The notes: a model not told the origin generated them from the letters alone. 64,000 nt of DNA from Thiobacillus sp. (GCF_018780105.1 NZ_JADMKC010000002.1:372001-436000); one strand, 5' to 3'; positions 19,595 through 29,097 are shown, counted from the stretch's first letter. Made by a program: numbers and translations.

Positions 19595-20671
19595 TCAGCC
19601 GGCCTGCAGCCGTTCGCGGCTGCTGATCCTGAAGTTGAAATGGTCCGGCTCACGGCCGTCCAGAACCCCATCGCCGAACTCGGCGTAGGGGTACATGAGA
19701 TACGGCAGCGGCGCGCGGGCGGGCGGCGCGAGCGCAAAATCGCGTGCGGTATTGAAGCCGACCCAGTTCATTTCCCAATAACCGAACAGCCGCTCACGCA
19801 GCGCAACGATGCGCGCGTCGGTGAGCGGCAGGTTTTCTTCGAGCACGGCCTTGCGTACGTCGGCCGGATCGACACCGACCCAACCATGGCGCGGTGAAAA
19901 ATACTCGGCACGGCAGTGCTGCGCTTTCGAGATGTCGTCGGCCTTGCCCAGGCTCTTGAACTGTTTCGAGGCGGCCACCCGCACGCCGTACATTTCGCGC
20001 GCGGGCAGTCCGGCGGCGCGCGCCAGGCCGACGAACAGCGAGTTGATGTCGGCGCACTTGCCGCCGAGGTTGCCCGATTCCAGCATGAACTTGATGTCAC
20101 CCAGACCGCAGCCGCGCGTTTTCGGGTTGCGGAAAGCGTTGTCGACCACCCAGTCGTAAATCGCGCGCGCCTGGGCATCGGGACCCTGGATGTCCTTGAT
20201 GATCTTGGCCGAAGTGGTGGCGACGATGCCGTCGGTCGGCATATGCGGGGTCGGCGCCAGGTAACGGGCGACGTCGGCCGTCAGCGGTCGCAGTGGCCCT
20301 GCGGCACCGCGGGTGCGGTCGTGGGTGGAAACGACCGCAGTCACGCTGATGCGGTGAGGACTTGCAGAAGCGGGCAGCGCGGCGCTGAACATGGCGGCCT
20401 GGTAGACCGGATCCCAGTTGAGCGCCGCTCCTGCCGGCGCACCGGCCCAGTTGAGCGCGTGCACGGTCTGGAAGTCGCCCGCATCGGAAGGCAGCGGCAG
20501 CCACATCCGGCCGGCGCCGGACTGGGCAGGAATGTCGACGTCGTAGCGCAGCTCGAACGTACGCCAGCCATCGGCTTGCGGGGTCGGGGTGGAAGGTGCG
20601 GCCTGCAGCGCGGGGGCGCCGGCCAGTAGCGGGCTTGCGGCAGCAAGCCGCATGAAGTCACGTCGTTTCAT
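19595..20671 (-). CDS. Exported transglutaminase-like domain protein
   Basis: A 358-residue protein with a twin-arginine-like N-terminus (MKRRDFMRLAAASPLLAGAP), so probably exported to the periplasm. The central transglutaminase/protease-like core is visible: the catalytic cysteine lies in GNLGGKCADINSLF, followed by ARAAGLPAREMYGVRV, HCRAEYFSPRHGWVGVDPAD (His and Asp). Such proteins may act as amidases or cross-linking enzymes; the substrate is unknown. Its stop codon directly abuts the dsbD stop in the palindrome TGATCA, with no terminator between the converging genes. Confidence 0.85.
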   Translation of the reverse strand: MKRRDFMRLAAASPLLAGAPALQAAPSTPTPQADGWRTFELRYDVDIPAQSGAGRMWLPLPSDAGDFQTVHALNWAGAPAGAALNWDPVYQAAMFSAALPASASPHRISVTAVVSTHDRTRGAAGPLRPLTADVARYLAPTPHMPTDGIVATTSAKIIKDIQGPDAQARAIYDWVVDNAFRNPKTRGCGLGDIKFMLESGNLGGKCADINSLFVGLARAAGLPAREMYGVRVAASKQFKSLGKADDISKAQHCRAEYFSPRHGWVGVDPADVRKAVLEENLPLTDARIVALRERLFGYWEMNWVGFNTARDFALAPPARAPLPYLMYPYAEFGDGVLDGREPDHFNFRISSRERLQAG

Positions 20672-20813
20672 GGTTTCTCCAAAACGTTATTTCCGTGCGG
20701 AAACCTTCGGCGGGTTGAGTGCTGGCGATGGCGCGGCTGCGCCCAGATCGCCGGAAATGGCGTCCGAAGGAATGGCAAGTGTAGTCGAACGGCGTGCCGG
20801 CGTGGCTGGCTGC

Positions 20814-21878
20814 TTAGCCGCGGCGCAGGATGGCGATGTTGTCGAGCAGCGGGGTGATGACCGGCTGGATCTTGCGGCGCATCAGCGAGCCGATGGCGGT
20901 GGTTTTGAGGAAGATGGGGCGAACCGTGTCGGCGTCGACGGCGGCCAGGGCGTCGAGCGCGTCGCAGTCGGCCTCGAATTGCGGCGCGGCGGCGAGCAAT
21001 TCGGCGCGCGCAGCGGCGCGGCGCTCAGGCTCGGCCTGGCGCAACGGCGCTGCCCAGTTGGCCAGTGCATTCAGGGTATGGTTGACCACTTCCTGCACTT
21101 CCGGGCGATCCAGAATCACTGCCGTGGTGGCGATGAAGGTCTGGCCCTGGCCGGACAGCGCTTTGTCCAGCATCACGCTGTAGGGGTTGCCGGCGAGCTG
21201 CGGCACTGTGGCGTGGTCGGCGCGTGCGGCGCGCGGGCTGGGCAGATTGTCGGGCTGCAGTTCGAGGAAGGCGACGTAATAAGAATTGCGGCTGTTGCCG
21301 CGCTTCCACATCGACAGCCGTTCGGCATCGGTCATCACGCCCGAATAGAGCATGACCGCGATGGTGTCGAGTATGCCGACGTCGTCTTCGTGCAGAAACG
21401 CCAGATGTTCGACCAGGAATTCGGCCAGCACGCGGCCCATGGCACCTTGGTACACCACCTCGCGCATCAGCATCAGGCGCGCGTTTTCGATGGTGGACAT
21501 GCACCACCAGGCGCGCCGCGCCAGCTCGTCGGTGAGCGCGGGCGAATGCACCACGGCCACCACCGCTTCTTCTTCCGCGATCAGCAGCAACTGCGCCAGA
21601 TGCTGCGGCGACAGGCCGGATTGCGATTGCCGCGTCCAGCGCGTCAAATGTACCGGGTAGCCGCCCGGCGAACCCAGCGCATGGCCGGACAGCAGTTCAC
21701 GCACGCGCTTGAGGTAGCGGTCGGAACGCTCGTTGGGTTTGAGTGGCACGCTGGCTTCGCCCTGCGGGGTGAGCGCCCACAGCGTCATGTTCGATTCATC
21801 GATGCGCACGGCCAGCAGCTCGGTATTGAACAGGACATTGAGGCGCAGTTCGTCCTCGGGGGAGAGTTCGTCGTTCAT
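20814..21878 (-). CDS. DsrS-like conserved protein
   Basis: A 354-residue soluble protein without signal peptide or membrane helices. The segments ELLSGHALGSPGGYPVHLTR, RWTRQSQSGLSP, LTDELARRAWWCMS and LAEFLVEHLAFLHEDDVG recall what I know of DsrS, a cytosolic protein of unknown biochemistry in dsr operons of sulfur oxidisers. That assignment is from memory of the family and is unverified. It is divergent from a cytochrome c-DUF302 gene. Here it is not inside a dsr operon. If not DsrS, it is a conserved hypothetical protein. Confidence 0.6.
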   Translation of the reverse strand: MNDELSPEDELRLNVLFNTELLAVRIDESNMTLWALTPQGEASVPLKPNERSDRYLKRVRELLSGHALGSPGGYPVHLTRWTRQSQSGLSPQHLAQLLLIAEEEAVVAVVHSPALTDELARRAWWCMSTIENARLMLMREVVYQGAMGRVLAEFLVEHLAFLHEDDVGILDTIAVMLYSGVMTDAERLSMWKRGNSRNSYYVAFLELQPDNLPSPRAARADHATVPQLAGNPYSVMLDKALSGQGQTFIATTAVILDRPEVQEVVNHTLNALANWAAPLRQAEPERRAAARAELLAAAPQFEADCDALDALAAVDADTVRPIFLKTTAIGSLMRRKIQPVITPLLDNIAILRRG

Positions 21879-21978
21879 GAAAATAGGCAGACAGAAAACA
21901 GAAGGCCCGGTCGCGACTGACCGGTTGGCGTGCGCCTATTTTAGCCTGAGCGGGGCGGCATTCCCGGATCACACAAAC

Positions 21979-21994
21979 AGGATTAAGATATCCT
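21979..21994. promoter_or_regulatory. Inverted repeat before the cytochrome c-DUF302 gene
   Basis: AGGAT-TAAGAT-ATCCT lies 24 bases before the ATG at 22018 in the divergent spacer. It could be an operator or overlap a promoter; nothing identifies a regulator. Confidence 0.35.
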
Positions 21995-22017
21995 AATTGC
22001 ACGTTTGGGGGATTGAT

Positions 22018-23085
22018 ATGTTGCGACGATTCATTGCCTGGATGCTGTGTGCCGGACTCGGCGCGACGACGGTATGGGCCGCTCCGGTACAAACGGCGGC
22101 GGCGCCCAGCGGCGGCCAGCTGTATACACGCAATTGCGCTTCCTGCCACGGCCAGCGGGGCGACGGCGGCATCGGCGTGCCGCTGGCGCTGCCTTCGTTT
22201 CAGGCCGGCATCAGCGACGACTACCTGCGGCAAACCATCCGTCATGGTCGCCCCGGGCGAGTAATGCCCGCGTTTCCCAGCCTCGGCGCGGATGAAGTCG
22301 AGGCCATCGTGCGTCACGTGCGTTCCTGGAACAAGGGGCCCAGCGTCGCGTACTCGAAAGCGCCTATCGCGGGCAATCCTGTGCACGGCAAGCAGCTGTT
22401 CGGGCAATACTGCACCGCCTGCCACGGCGCGAACGGTGAAGGCGCCAAGGGCACCGGCGTAACCTTCTCGCGACCGCGCGACCTGCCGATCATGGCGCCC
22501 GCGCTGCACAACCCGGGCTTTCTGGACGCCGCGCCCGACGCCATGATCAAGGCCACGCTGATGAACGGCCGCGAGGGCACGCCGATGCAGTCCTATCTCA
22601 AGCTGGGGCTGAAGGAAAAGGACATCGACGATCTGGTGAGCTATGTGCGCAGTTTCGAAACCCAGCCGCTGGGTTCGAGCGCGACCCTGGTGAAAACCGA
22701 GACTCCGGTGATCATCCGCGAATCGCCGTACGACTTGAATACCACGGTCGAACGCGTCAAGACGGCGGTGACCACCAACAACTTTTTCTATGGCCGGGTG
22801 CAGACGCTGGAATACGGGATGACGCCGCCGGCCAACGAAAATCCGAACCAGGTGATTGTCTATTTCTGCAATATCAGCCTGCTCAATCAGGCGCTGGCGA
22901 TCGATCCGCGGGTCGGTATGTTCCTGCCCTGCCGCGTCAGCATTTTCGAGAAAAACGGCAAGGTGCAGGTGATGTCGGTCAATCCCAAGGTGCTGAGCCA
23001 GTTGTTCAACAACTCCGAACTGAACCAGTTGTGCGAGCAGCTGGAGCAGAGCTATACCGCGATCATCGAGGAGGCGACGCTATGA
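22018..23085 (+). CDS. Di-haem cytochrome c fused to a DUF302 domain
   Basis: A 355-residue periplasmic protein. A signal peptide (MLRRFIAWMLCAGLGATTVWA) precedes two class I cytochrome c domains, with haem motifs CASCH (residues 40-44) and CTACH (about 132-136) and likely axial methionines in RPGRVMPAFPSL and GTPMQSYLKLG. From about residue 240 a DUF302 domain follows (YDLNTTVERVKTAVTTNNFF...FLPCRVSIFEKNGKVQVM). DUF302 has no settled function. The start at 22018 has a GGGGG ribosome site. It overlaps the next DUF302 gene by four bases. Probably an electron carrier in sulfur or respiratory metabolism (inference). Confidence 0.88.
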   Translation: MLRRFIAWMLCAGLGATTVWAAPVQTAAAPSGGQLYTRNCASCHGQRGDGGIGVPLALPSFQAGISDDYLRQTIRHGRPGRVMPAFPSLGADEVEAIVRHVRSWNKGPSVAYSKAPIAGNPVHGKQLFGQYCTACHGANGEGAKGTGVTFSRPRDLPIMAPALHNPGFLDAAPDAMIKATLMNGREGTPMQSYLKLGLKEKDIDDLVSYVRSFETQPLGSSATLVKTETPVIIRESPYDLNTTVERVKTAVTTNNFFYGRVQTLEYGMTPPANENPNQVIVYFCNISLLNQALAIDPRVGMFLPCRVSIFEKNGKVQVMSVNPKVLSQLFNNSELNQLCEQLEQSYTAIIEEATL

Positions 23086-23531
23086 ACCTGCGCAAATGGA
23101 TGGCCAGCACGCTGGCGCTGGCATGCCTGAGCGGCCCGGCGACGGCGGACGGGTTGCTGATGGCGCGCAGCGACAAGTCCTTTCCCGAGGCGATGACCGT
23201 GCTGCAAAGCGCGATTTCGGCGCGCGGCTACACCATCACGCGCCTGCAGCAGGTGAACGAAAACCTGGAGCGGCGCGATTACAAGAGCGACATGTACCGC
23301 GTGGTGTATTTCGGCAAGTTCGAGGAAGTGCGGCAGGTGACGGCGGCGCACCCTGAGCTGATCGCCTTCCTGCCGCTGAGCATCACGATTTTTGCGGAAG
23401 GCGACGAAAGCATCATGGTGGCGAGCCACCCGCAAACCATCTCGGCGTTTTATCCGGATGCGGCGCTGAAGCCGCTGTTCGATCGCTGGGAACAGGACAT
23501 CGAAGCGATCATGGACGAGGTGCGCGAGTAA
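23082..23531 (+). CDS. Exported DUF302-domain protein
   Basis: A 149-residue periplasmic protein: signal peptide MNLRKWMASTLALACLSGPATA, then a DUF302 domain (SFPEAMTVLQSAISARGYTI...FLPLSITIFAEGDESIMVAS). It shares a pattern with the C-terminal domain of the preceding cytochrome (AHPELIAFLPLSITIF versus IDPRVGMFLPCRVSIF), so the pair may interact or be paralogous. The ATG overlaps the cytochrome stop (ATGA) with GAGGAGG upstream. It is convergent with hemL 16 bases away. Confidence 0.87.
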   Translation: MNLRKWMASTLALACLSGPATADGLLMARSDKSFPEAMTVLQSAISARGYTITRLQQVNENLERRDYKSDMYRVVYFGKFEEVRQVTAAHPELIAFLPLSITIFAEGDESIMVASHPQTISAFYPDAALKPLFDRWEQDIEAIMDEVRE

Positions 23532-23547
23532 GGCGCAGCCCGTCCGC

Positions 23548-24825
23548 TCAGACGGACTTGAACGCCTGACGCGCCGCGGCGACGGTGGCGTCGATATCCG
23601 CATCGCTGTGGGCGGCCGAGACGAAGCCCGCCTCGAACGCCGACGGCGCCAGATAGAAACCGAGGTCGAGCATGGCGTGGAAGAAGCGGTTGAACTTCTC
23701 CTTGTCGCACTGCATGACTTCGGCAAAGCTGGTGGGCGGTTTGGCGGCGAAATAAAGACCGAACATGCCGCCGACCGAATCGGCGCAGAAGGTGACGCCC
23801 GCATCTTTGGCAGCGGCGTTGAGGCCGTTCACCAGGCGCTCGGTGCGGGCCGTCAGGTTCGCATGAAAGCCGGGCGCGCTGATGGCGTCGAGCGTGGCGA
23901 GGCCCGCGGCCACCGCAACCGGATTGCCCGACAGCGTGCCGGCCTGGTACACCGGGCCGGTGGGCGCGAGGAAGTCCATGACGTCGGCGCGGCCGCCGAA
24001 TGCGCCGACCGGCATGCCGCCGCCGATCACCTTGCCGAGCGTGGTCAGGTCCGGCTTGATGCCAAGCAGTTTCTGCGCGCAGCCGAGGTCGACGCGGAAA
24101 CCTGTCATCACCTCGTCGAAAATCAGCAGCGCGCCGTGCGCATCGCACAGCCGGCGCATGGCGGCCATGAACTCGGCGGTCGGTTTGACCAGATTCATGT
24201 TGCCGGCAAACGGTTCGACGATGATGCAGGCAATTTCATTGCCGATTTCGGCGAAGGTGCGCTCGAGTCCGGCGACATCGTTGTAATCCAGCACGAGGGT
24301 CATCGCCGCGACTTCAGGCGGCACGCCGGCGGAGGTCGGGTTGCCGAAAGTGAGCGCACCGGAGCCGGCCTTCACCAGCAGGAAATCGGCATGGCCGTGG
24401 TAGCAGCCTTCGAACTTGATGAACTTGCTGCGTCCGGTGAAGCCGCGCGCCAGACGGATCGCACTCATTGTCGCCTCGGTGCCGGACGACACCAGCCGTA
24501 CCTTTTCAATGCTCGGCACCAGTTCGATGATGCGGCGGGCAATGGTCAGCTCGGCCTCGCTGGGCGCGCCGAATGACAGACCCTTGGCGGCTGCATCCTG
24601 CACCGCTTTTACCGTGCCGGGATGCGCGTGGCCGAGAATGGCCGGGCCCCACGAGCCGACGTAGTCGACGTATTCGCGGCCGTCGGCATCCCACACGCGG
24701 GAACCCAGGGCGCGGCTGAAAAATACCGGCGTGCCGCCCACGCTCTTGAAGGCGCGCACCGGCGAGTTGACGCCGCCGGGGATGACCTGTTGCGACTGCT
24801 CGAAAAGTTGTTCGTTGCGATTCAT
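23548..24825 (-). CDS. hemL: Glutamate-1-semialdehyde 2,1-aminomutase
   Basis: A 425-residue PLP enzyme making 5-aminolevulinate, the first committed tetrapyrrole intermediate in the C5 pathway. The N-terminus [17 protein letters not shown], the cofactor region [14 protein letters not shown], and the PLP lysine in [17 protein letters not shown] are all present. The start is the ATG at 24823-24825 ([12 protein letters not shown]). It follows thiE and thiD on the same strand, a usual betaproteobacterial neighbourhood. Confidence 0.96.
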   Translation of the reverse strand: MNRNEQLFEQSQQVIPGGVNSPVRAFKSVGGTPVFFSRALGSRVWDADGREYVDYVGSWGPAILGHAHPGTVKAVQDAAAKGLSFGAPSEAELTIARRIIELVPSIEKVRLVSSGTEATMSAIRLARGFTGRSKFIKFEGCYHGHADFLLVKAGSGALTFGNPTSAGVPPEVAAMTLVLDYNDVAGLERTFAEIGNEIACIIVEPFAGNMNLVKPTAEFMAAMRRLCDAHGALLIFDEVMTGFRVDLGCAQKLLGIKPDLTTLGKVIGGGMPVGAFGGRADVMDFLAPTGPVYQAGTLSGNPVAVAAGLATLDAISAPGFHANLTARTERLVNGLNAAAKDAGVTFCADSVGGMFGLYFAAKPPTSFAEVMQCDKEKFNRFFHAMLDLGFYLAPSAFEAGFVSAAHSDADIDATVAAARQAFKSV

Positions 24826-24835
24826 GGTGCGGGTC

Positions 24836-25483
24836 TCACTGTTCGGATTCGGTTGCAAATAATAGATTCAGCGCCTGCGCGTTGGCGCTGATGTCCGCGC
24901 CCTCGAACAGCGCCGACAGCACGGCGAGGCTGTCGGCGCCGGCGTCGAGCAGCGCCGGCGCGTTGGCCAGCGTGATGCCGCCAATGGCGACCAGCGGCAG
25001 GTGGATCTGCGGCGCGGCTGTGCGCAGCAGATCGACGCTCGCGCGGCCTGCATCAGGCTTGGTGGGCGACGGAAAAAAACTGCCGAAGGCGACGTAATCG
25101 GCGCCTGCCGCCTGCGCGGCCAGCGCCAGATCGAGGCTCTGGTAGCACGATGCGCCGACGAACTTGTGCCGGCCGAGAATGATGCGCGCCTCGCGCACGG
25201 TGCCGTCGTCGCGACCGAGGTGAACGCCGTCGGCATCGGCGAGGTCCGCCAGCCGCAGGTCATCGTTGACGATCAGCGGCGCGCCGAAGCGGCGGCACAG
25301 CGCGACCAGTTCGCTCGCCTGTTCGTGGCGGCGCGCGACGTCGCCGGATTTGTCGCGGTATTGCACCGCGGCCACGCCGCCGCGCAGGGCGGCCTCAACC
25401 TGCGCCAGCAGACGTGCGGTGTCGGTGGTTTCGGGCGTGATGGCGTAGACGCCGCCGGGGAATTCGGGTTTGACTGCGCTCAC
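24836..25483 (-). CDS. thiE: Thiamine-phosphate synthase
   Basis: A 215-residue TIM-barrel enzyme joining HMP-pyrophosphate and thiazole phosphate. The motifs [45 protein letters not shown] and VAIGGI are present, including the phosphate-binding loops. The ATG overlaps the thiD stop by four bases. No TPP riboswitch is visible upstream of thiD. Confidence 0.95.
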   Translation of the reverse strand: MSAVKPEFPGGVYAITPETTDTARLLAQVEAALRGGVAAVQYRDKSGDVARRHEQASELVALCRRFGAPLIVNDDLRLADLADADGVHLGRDDGTVREARIILGRHKFVGASCYQSLDLALAAQAAGADYVAFGSFFPSPTKPDAGRASVDLLRTAAPQIHLPLVAIGGITLANAPALLDAGADSLAVLSALFEGADISANAQALNLLFATESEQ

Positions 25484-26322
25484 GCGTTGCCTTCGGTCTG
25501 CACGTCCTGCGCCCAGAAGAAGCGTTCCGGAATGTATTGCCCCATGCCGGGGCGGAACGCAGCCTTGAGCGTTTCGTAGGTGAAGTTCTGCGCTTCGCGC
25601 ACGGCCAGCGGCATCTCCTGACCGTAGGCCAGGGTGGCGGCGATGGCCGAGGCCAGGGTACAGCCCGAGCCGTGATAGCTGCCGGGTAAACGATCCCAGG
25701 CATCGGTCTGCACGTGGCCGTCCAGGCTGTACAGGCTGTTCAGCACGCGCGGCGTGGTCTCGTGGGTGCCGGTGATGAGCACGTATTCGCAGCCGAGATC
25801 GATCAGGTGCTTGGCGCAGGCCGCCAGGTCCATGTCGTCGTCGTCCGAGTCGAACAGCGCCAGCCGCCGCGCTTCGTGGCTGTTGGGCGTGATGATGCTG
25901 GCCTGCGGGATCAGCAGGTCGCGCATGGCCGAGATCATATCGTCGGTGGTGAACTCGTCGCCGCGCCCGGAGGCCAGCACCGGATCGAGCACCACCGGAA
26001 TGTCGGGGTAATCGGCGAGGATCTCGGCGATCACCGCCATCGACTCCGGGCTGCCCAGCATGCCCAGCTTGAAGGCGGCGACCGGCACGTCTTCAAGCAG
26101 CATGCGCGCCTGATCCATCACCCACTCGGAATCGATCACCAGGATTTCATCGACGCCGGCGGTGTCCTGCACGGTGAGCGCAGTGATCACCGACAGCGGA
26201 TGGCAGCCCATGCTGGCCAGGGTGAGCAGGTCTGCCTGGATACCCGCGCCACCGGTCGGGTCGGATGCAGCAAAACTCAGGACCAGCGGTGGCGTGGGTT
26301 TGGGGGTGAAAATGGGCGGCAT
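25480..26322 (-). CDS. thiD: Hydroxymethylpyrimidine/phosphomethylpyrimidine kinase
   Basis: A 280-residue ribokinase-fold enzyme phosphorylating HMP and HMP-P. Signatures are LSFAASDPTGGAGIQADLLT, TALTVQDTAGV, VVLDPVLASGRGDEF and the anion-hole GSYHGSGCTLASAIAA. It ends ATGA-coupled to thiE. It is divergent from rubredoxin with 54 bases between, containing a TATAAA-like box at about 26334. Confidence 0.95.
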   Translation of the reverse strand: MPPIFTPKPTPPLVLSFAASDPTGGAGIQADLLTLASMGCHPLSVITALTVQDTAGVDEILVIDSEWVMDQARMLLEDVPVAAFKLGMLGSPESMAVIAEILADYPDIPVVLDPVLASGRGDEFTTDDMISAMRDLLIPQASIITPNSHEARRLALFDSDDDDMDLAACAKHLIDLGCEYVLITGTHETTPRVLNSLYSLDGHVQTDAWDRLPGSYHGSGCTLASAIAATLAYGQEMPLAVREAQNFTYETLKAAFRPGMGQYIPERFFWAQDVQTEGNA

Positions 26323-26376
26323 GGCGTCACTGCTATAAAATCAAGCCCCCAATTTTAGCCGATTCCAACAGTCCCC

Positions 26377-26559
26377 ATGCCTGAAACCCCTGAATACACG
26401 AGCTGGATGTGCCTGATCTGCGGCTGGATTTATCACGAGGAGGCCGGCGCACCCGACGACGGCATCGCGCCAGGCACACGCTGGGCGGATGTGCCGATCA
26501 ACTGGACCTGCCCGGATTGCGGCGCGCGCAAGGACGATTTCGAGATGGTGCAGTTCTAA
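26377..26559 (+). CDS. Rubredoxin
   Basis: A 60-residue Fe(Cys)4 electron carrier. The iron ligands are C12, C15, C45 and C48 in MCLICGWIYHEEAG and WTCPDCGARKDDFE. It is cytosolic, and its partner is not evident in the window. It is divergently oriented to thiD, a conserved arrangement in betaproteobacteria. Size and spacing between the CxxC pairs are canonical. Confidence 0.96.
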   Translation: MPETPEYTSWMCLICGWIYHEEAGAPDDGIAPGTRWADVPINWTCPDCGARKDDFEMVQF

Positions 26560-26715
26560 TCCCGATAAAATTGCTCAAGAAAACACGCAGGCAGGCGTTA
26601 AGGCGTACAGATTCGCGCGTTGTAAGCAGGTTGTCCCGGTTTTGCCCCTCGCCGGGGCGTCTGGATGCAGAATGGCCGGGGCAGGACGACATTAATCAAT
26701 ATAAGGAGACAGGTG

Positions 26716-27618
26716 ATGAATATTCGGTGGATTGCAACATGGGCGATGCTGACCCTTTCAAGCAGCGTGTGGGCAATTTCGCCCTATATTCAGGGCGACT
26801 CGGTCGCCGCGGGCACCCCACAGAGCGTGGCGACAGCGGTCGAAGGCAAGCTTAAAAAAGGGGGATTCAAGGTTGTGGGCAAGTATTTCCCCAAAGGCCT
26901 GACCGGCTTTGGCGTGGTGATTGCAACCGATGATGACATGCTCGATGCCGTGGGCTCGGTCGGCGGCGAAGCGGTTCTCGGCTCGGCCATTCGCGTCGGC
27001 GTCAAAGCCGATGGCAGCATTGCCTATACCAATCCGGATTACTGGTATCGCGCCTATTTCCGCAAATCCTTCACCAAAAAAGAGGATGCGGTCAAAGCGC
27101 TGCAGGGGCGTCTGCAGGAAGCGCTGGGTGCGGGCAAGGGCCAAGGCGGCGATGAAAGCGCATCGAGCCTGTCCAATTATCGCTACATGATCGGCATGGA
27201 GCGCCTGGACTCGTCGAAGAACGAGCTGAACGCATTCGGCAGCTACGCCGAGGCGCTCAAGGCCGTACGTGAAAATTTGGCCAAGGGTGTGGGCAAGACC
27301 TCCAAGATTTACGAAGTGGTTTTGTCCGACCGCAAGCTGGCGGTGTTTGGTGTGGCCATGAACGACGGCGAAAACAGTGATGGGGAATGGATCAAGCGCA
27401 TCGACATGCAAAACAATGTTGCAGGTCTGCCCTACGAGCTTTACATCGTAGACAAGCAGGTCGGCGCGCCGCACGGCCGCTTCCGCATTGCGCTGGCTTT
27501 CCCCGATGTCGGCATGGGCCAGTTCATGCGGATTTCCTCTCTGCCGAACGTCGTCATGGAAACCATGGGCAGCGTGGCGGGCGCCGAGAAGAAGTCTACG
27601 GAAGAGTCCTGGCAGTAA
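26716..27618 (+). CDS. Exported hypothetical protein
   Basis: A 300-residue protein with a signal peptide (MNIRWIATWAMLTLSSSVWA), probably periplasmic. The body has the segments AVEGKLKKGGFKVVGKYFPK, PDYWYRAYFRKSFTKKEDAV and LPYELYIVDKQVGAPHGRFR. The first region loosely recalls DUF302 proteins, but this is weak. The ATG at 26716 has an AAGGAG site. It precedes the pil chemosensory operon but is separated from it by a strong terminator. I do not recognise its family. Confidence 0.75.
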   Translation: MNIRWIATWAMLTLSSSVWAISPYIQGDSVAAGTPQSVATAVEGKLKKGGFKVVGKYFPKGLTGFGVVIATDDDMLDAVGSVGGEAVLGSAIRVGVKADGSIAYTNPDYWYRAYFRKSFTKKEDAVKALQGRLQEALGAGKGQGGDESASSLSNYRYMIGMERLDSSKNELNAFGSYAEALKAVRENLAKGVGKTSKIYEVVLSDRKLAVFGVAMNDGENSDGEWIKRIDMQNNVAGLPYELYIVDKQVGAPHGRFRIALAFPDVGMGQFMRISSLPNVVMETMGSVAGAEKKSTEESWQ

Positions 27619-27639
27619 GTTGTCAGGCCGGTTTCAGCC

Positions 27640-27671
27640 AAAAAGGGCGTTGCGTTTGCAACGCCCTTTTT
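27640..27671 (+). terminator. Rho-independent terminator
   Basis: AAAAAGGGCGTTGC (27640-27653) pairs fully with GCAACGCCCTTTTT (27658-27671) around a four-base loop, 22 bases after the hypothetical gene. Symmetric A/T flanks make it potentially bidirectional. Confidence 0.92.
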
Positions 27672-27796
27672 GTTTGCCTGAATGCAGGGTGAATACAAGC
27701 GATCCGGCATTAAAGAAGCGGGAGTCGATGCCGTAATGTTTACCACACAGGGTGTGTGCAATTCAGGCCACCCGCTGACCCTGGTGGAGAGAACGT

Positions 27797-28189
27797 GTGG
27801 ATAACGAAGCATTGAAGGGCGTCAAGGTGATGATCATCGATGACAGCAACACCATCCGTCGCAGCGCGGAGATTTTTTTGAGCCAGGCGGGTTGTGAAGT
27901 CATTCTGGCACAGGACGGGTTCGATGCCCTGTCCAAGATTACCGATCACGAACCCGACGTGGTGTTTGTCGACATCATGATGCCGCGGCTCGATGGCTAT
28001 CAGACTTGTTCGCTGATCAAGCGCAATGCGAAATACCGTGCCACGCCCGTGATCATGCTGTCGTCCAAGGATGGCCTGTTCGACCGTGCGCGCGGACGCA
28101 TGGTGGGCTCGGATGAATACCTGACCAAACCTTTCACCAAAGACACGCTGTTGACGGCCGTGCGCGAGCACGCCGCCACCCGGGCCTAA
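27797..28189 (+). CDS. pilG: Twitching motility response regulator PilG
   Basis: A 130-residue single receiver domain with the acidic pair in MIIDDSNTIRRSAE, the phospho-acceptor D in VVFVDIMMPRLDGYQ, and the conserved lysine in DEYLTKPFTKD. It is the first gene of pilG-pilH-pilI-pilJ-chpA, which controls type IV pilus extension in response to surfaces or chemicals. The start is a GTG at 27797 with GGAGA upstream. The QTCSLIKRNAKY stretch and operon position support PilG over other CheY-like proteins. Confidence 0.93.
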   Translation: MDNEALKGVKVMIIDDSNTIRRSAEIFLSQAGCEVILAQDGFDALSKITDHEPDVVFVDIMMPRLDGYQTCSLIKRNAKYRATPVIMLSSKDGLFDRARGRMVGSDEYLTKPFTKDTLLTAVREHAATRA

Positions 28190-28211
28190 CTGTTTACAAG
28201 GAGCATAAAAC

Positions 28212-28577
28212 ATGGCGATTAGCCGAATTCTGGTTGTGGACGATTCCCCTACCGAGCGCTTTTTTCTGTCCGAGTTGCTGGTTAAAAACGGCTATCTGGT
28301 GAGCATGGCGGAAAGCGGCGAAGAAGCCGTCGCACAAGCCAAGCAGACCCTGCCTGATCTGATCGTGATGGATGTGGTGATGCCCGGCATGAACGGCTAT
28401 CAGGCCACCCGCATGCTGACCAAGGAAGACGCCACCAAGCACATTCCCGTGATCATGTGCACCACCAAGGGTCAGGAAACCGACAAGGTGTGGGGCATGC
28501 GTCAGGGTGCCAAGGCCTATCTGGTCAAGCCGGTCAAGCCGGAAGAGCTGCTGTCGCAAATCAAGGCCCTGGGCTGA
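28212..28577 (+). CDS. pilH: Twitching motility response regulator PilH
   Basis: A 121-residue single receiver domain: VVDDSPTERFFLSELL, phospho-acceptor D in LIVMDVVMPGMNGYQATR, and the lysine in KAYLVKPVKPEE. In Pseudomonas PilH opposes PilG by favouring pilus retraction or draining phosphate. The ATG follows an AAGGAG site, 22 bases after pilG. Confidence 0.94.
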   Translation: MAISRILVVDDSPTERFFLSELLVKNGYLVSMAESGEEAVAQAKQTLPDLIVMDVVMPGMNGYQATRMLTKEDATKHIPVIMCTTKGQETDKVWGMRQGAKAYLVKPVKPEELLSQIKALG

Positions 28578-28587
28578 GCGATTCGAA

Positions 28588-29097
28588 ATGGGCAAGAAGT
28601 TCAATCTGCGCGAGTTCCAGACCACGCTGTCGCAGCAGTTGCTGGCGGCTGCGACGCGCGACAACACGGGTTCCCGTCTGGGCTTTCAGGTGGGCGAAGC
28701 GAACTGGCTGGTGAGTCTGGCCGACACCGAGGAAGTGATCCCGGTGCCCAGCATCGTCAAGGTGCCAGGCGCGCGCCGCTGGTTTCGGGGGGTCGCCAAT
28801 ATCCGCGGCAACCTGTACGCAGTCAGTGACTTTGCCGATTTCATGGGGCAGGGCGTGACGTCGGATCATGCGAGCTGTCGCCTGCTGATTCCGCATCATG
28901 ACTTTGGCGTGAATGCGGCCCTGCTGGTGCGCAGCGCGCTGGGTTTGCGCAACGTTAGCCGCTACCAGTTGCGTGAGGAGCAGGACGTCCAGCCCTGGGT
29001 TGCGCGTCACTATGCCGACGATGCTGGGGCGGTCTGGCGAGATCTGGATTTCGGGCAACTGCTCGGCAATCCGGATTTCCTGATGGTGGAGTCGTAG
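28588..29097 (+). CDS. pilI: CheW-like coupling protein PilI
   Basis: A 169-residue CheW-domain protein linking the receptor PilJ to the kinase ChpA. CheW features are SRLGFQVGEANWLVSLADTEEVIPVP and RGVANIRGNLYAVSDFADF. The start is the ATG at 28588 (MGKKFNLREF), ten bases after pilH. An earlier in-frame codon inside pilH would add non-family residues. Confidence 0.93.
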   Translation: MGKKFNLREFQTTLSQQLLAAATRDNTGSRLGFQVGEANWLVSLADTEEVIPVPSIVKVPGARRWFRGVANIRGNLYAVSDFADFMGQGVTSDHASCRLLIPHHDFGVNAALLVRSALGLRNVSRYQLREEQDVQPWVARHYADDAGAVWRDLDFGQLLGNPDFLMVES

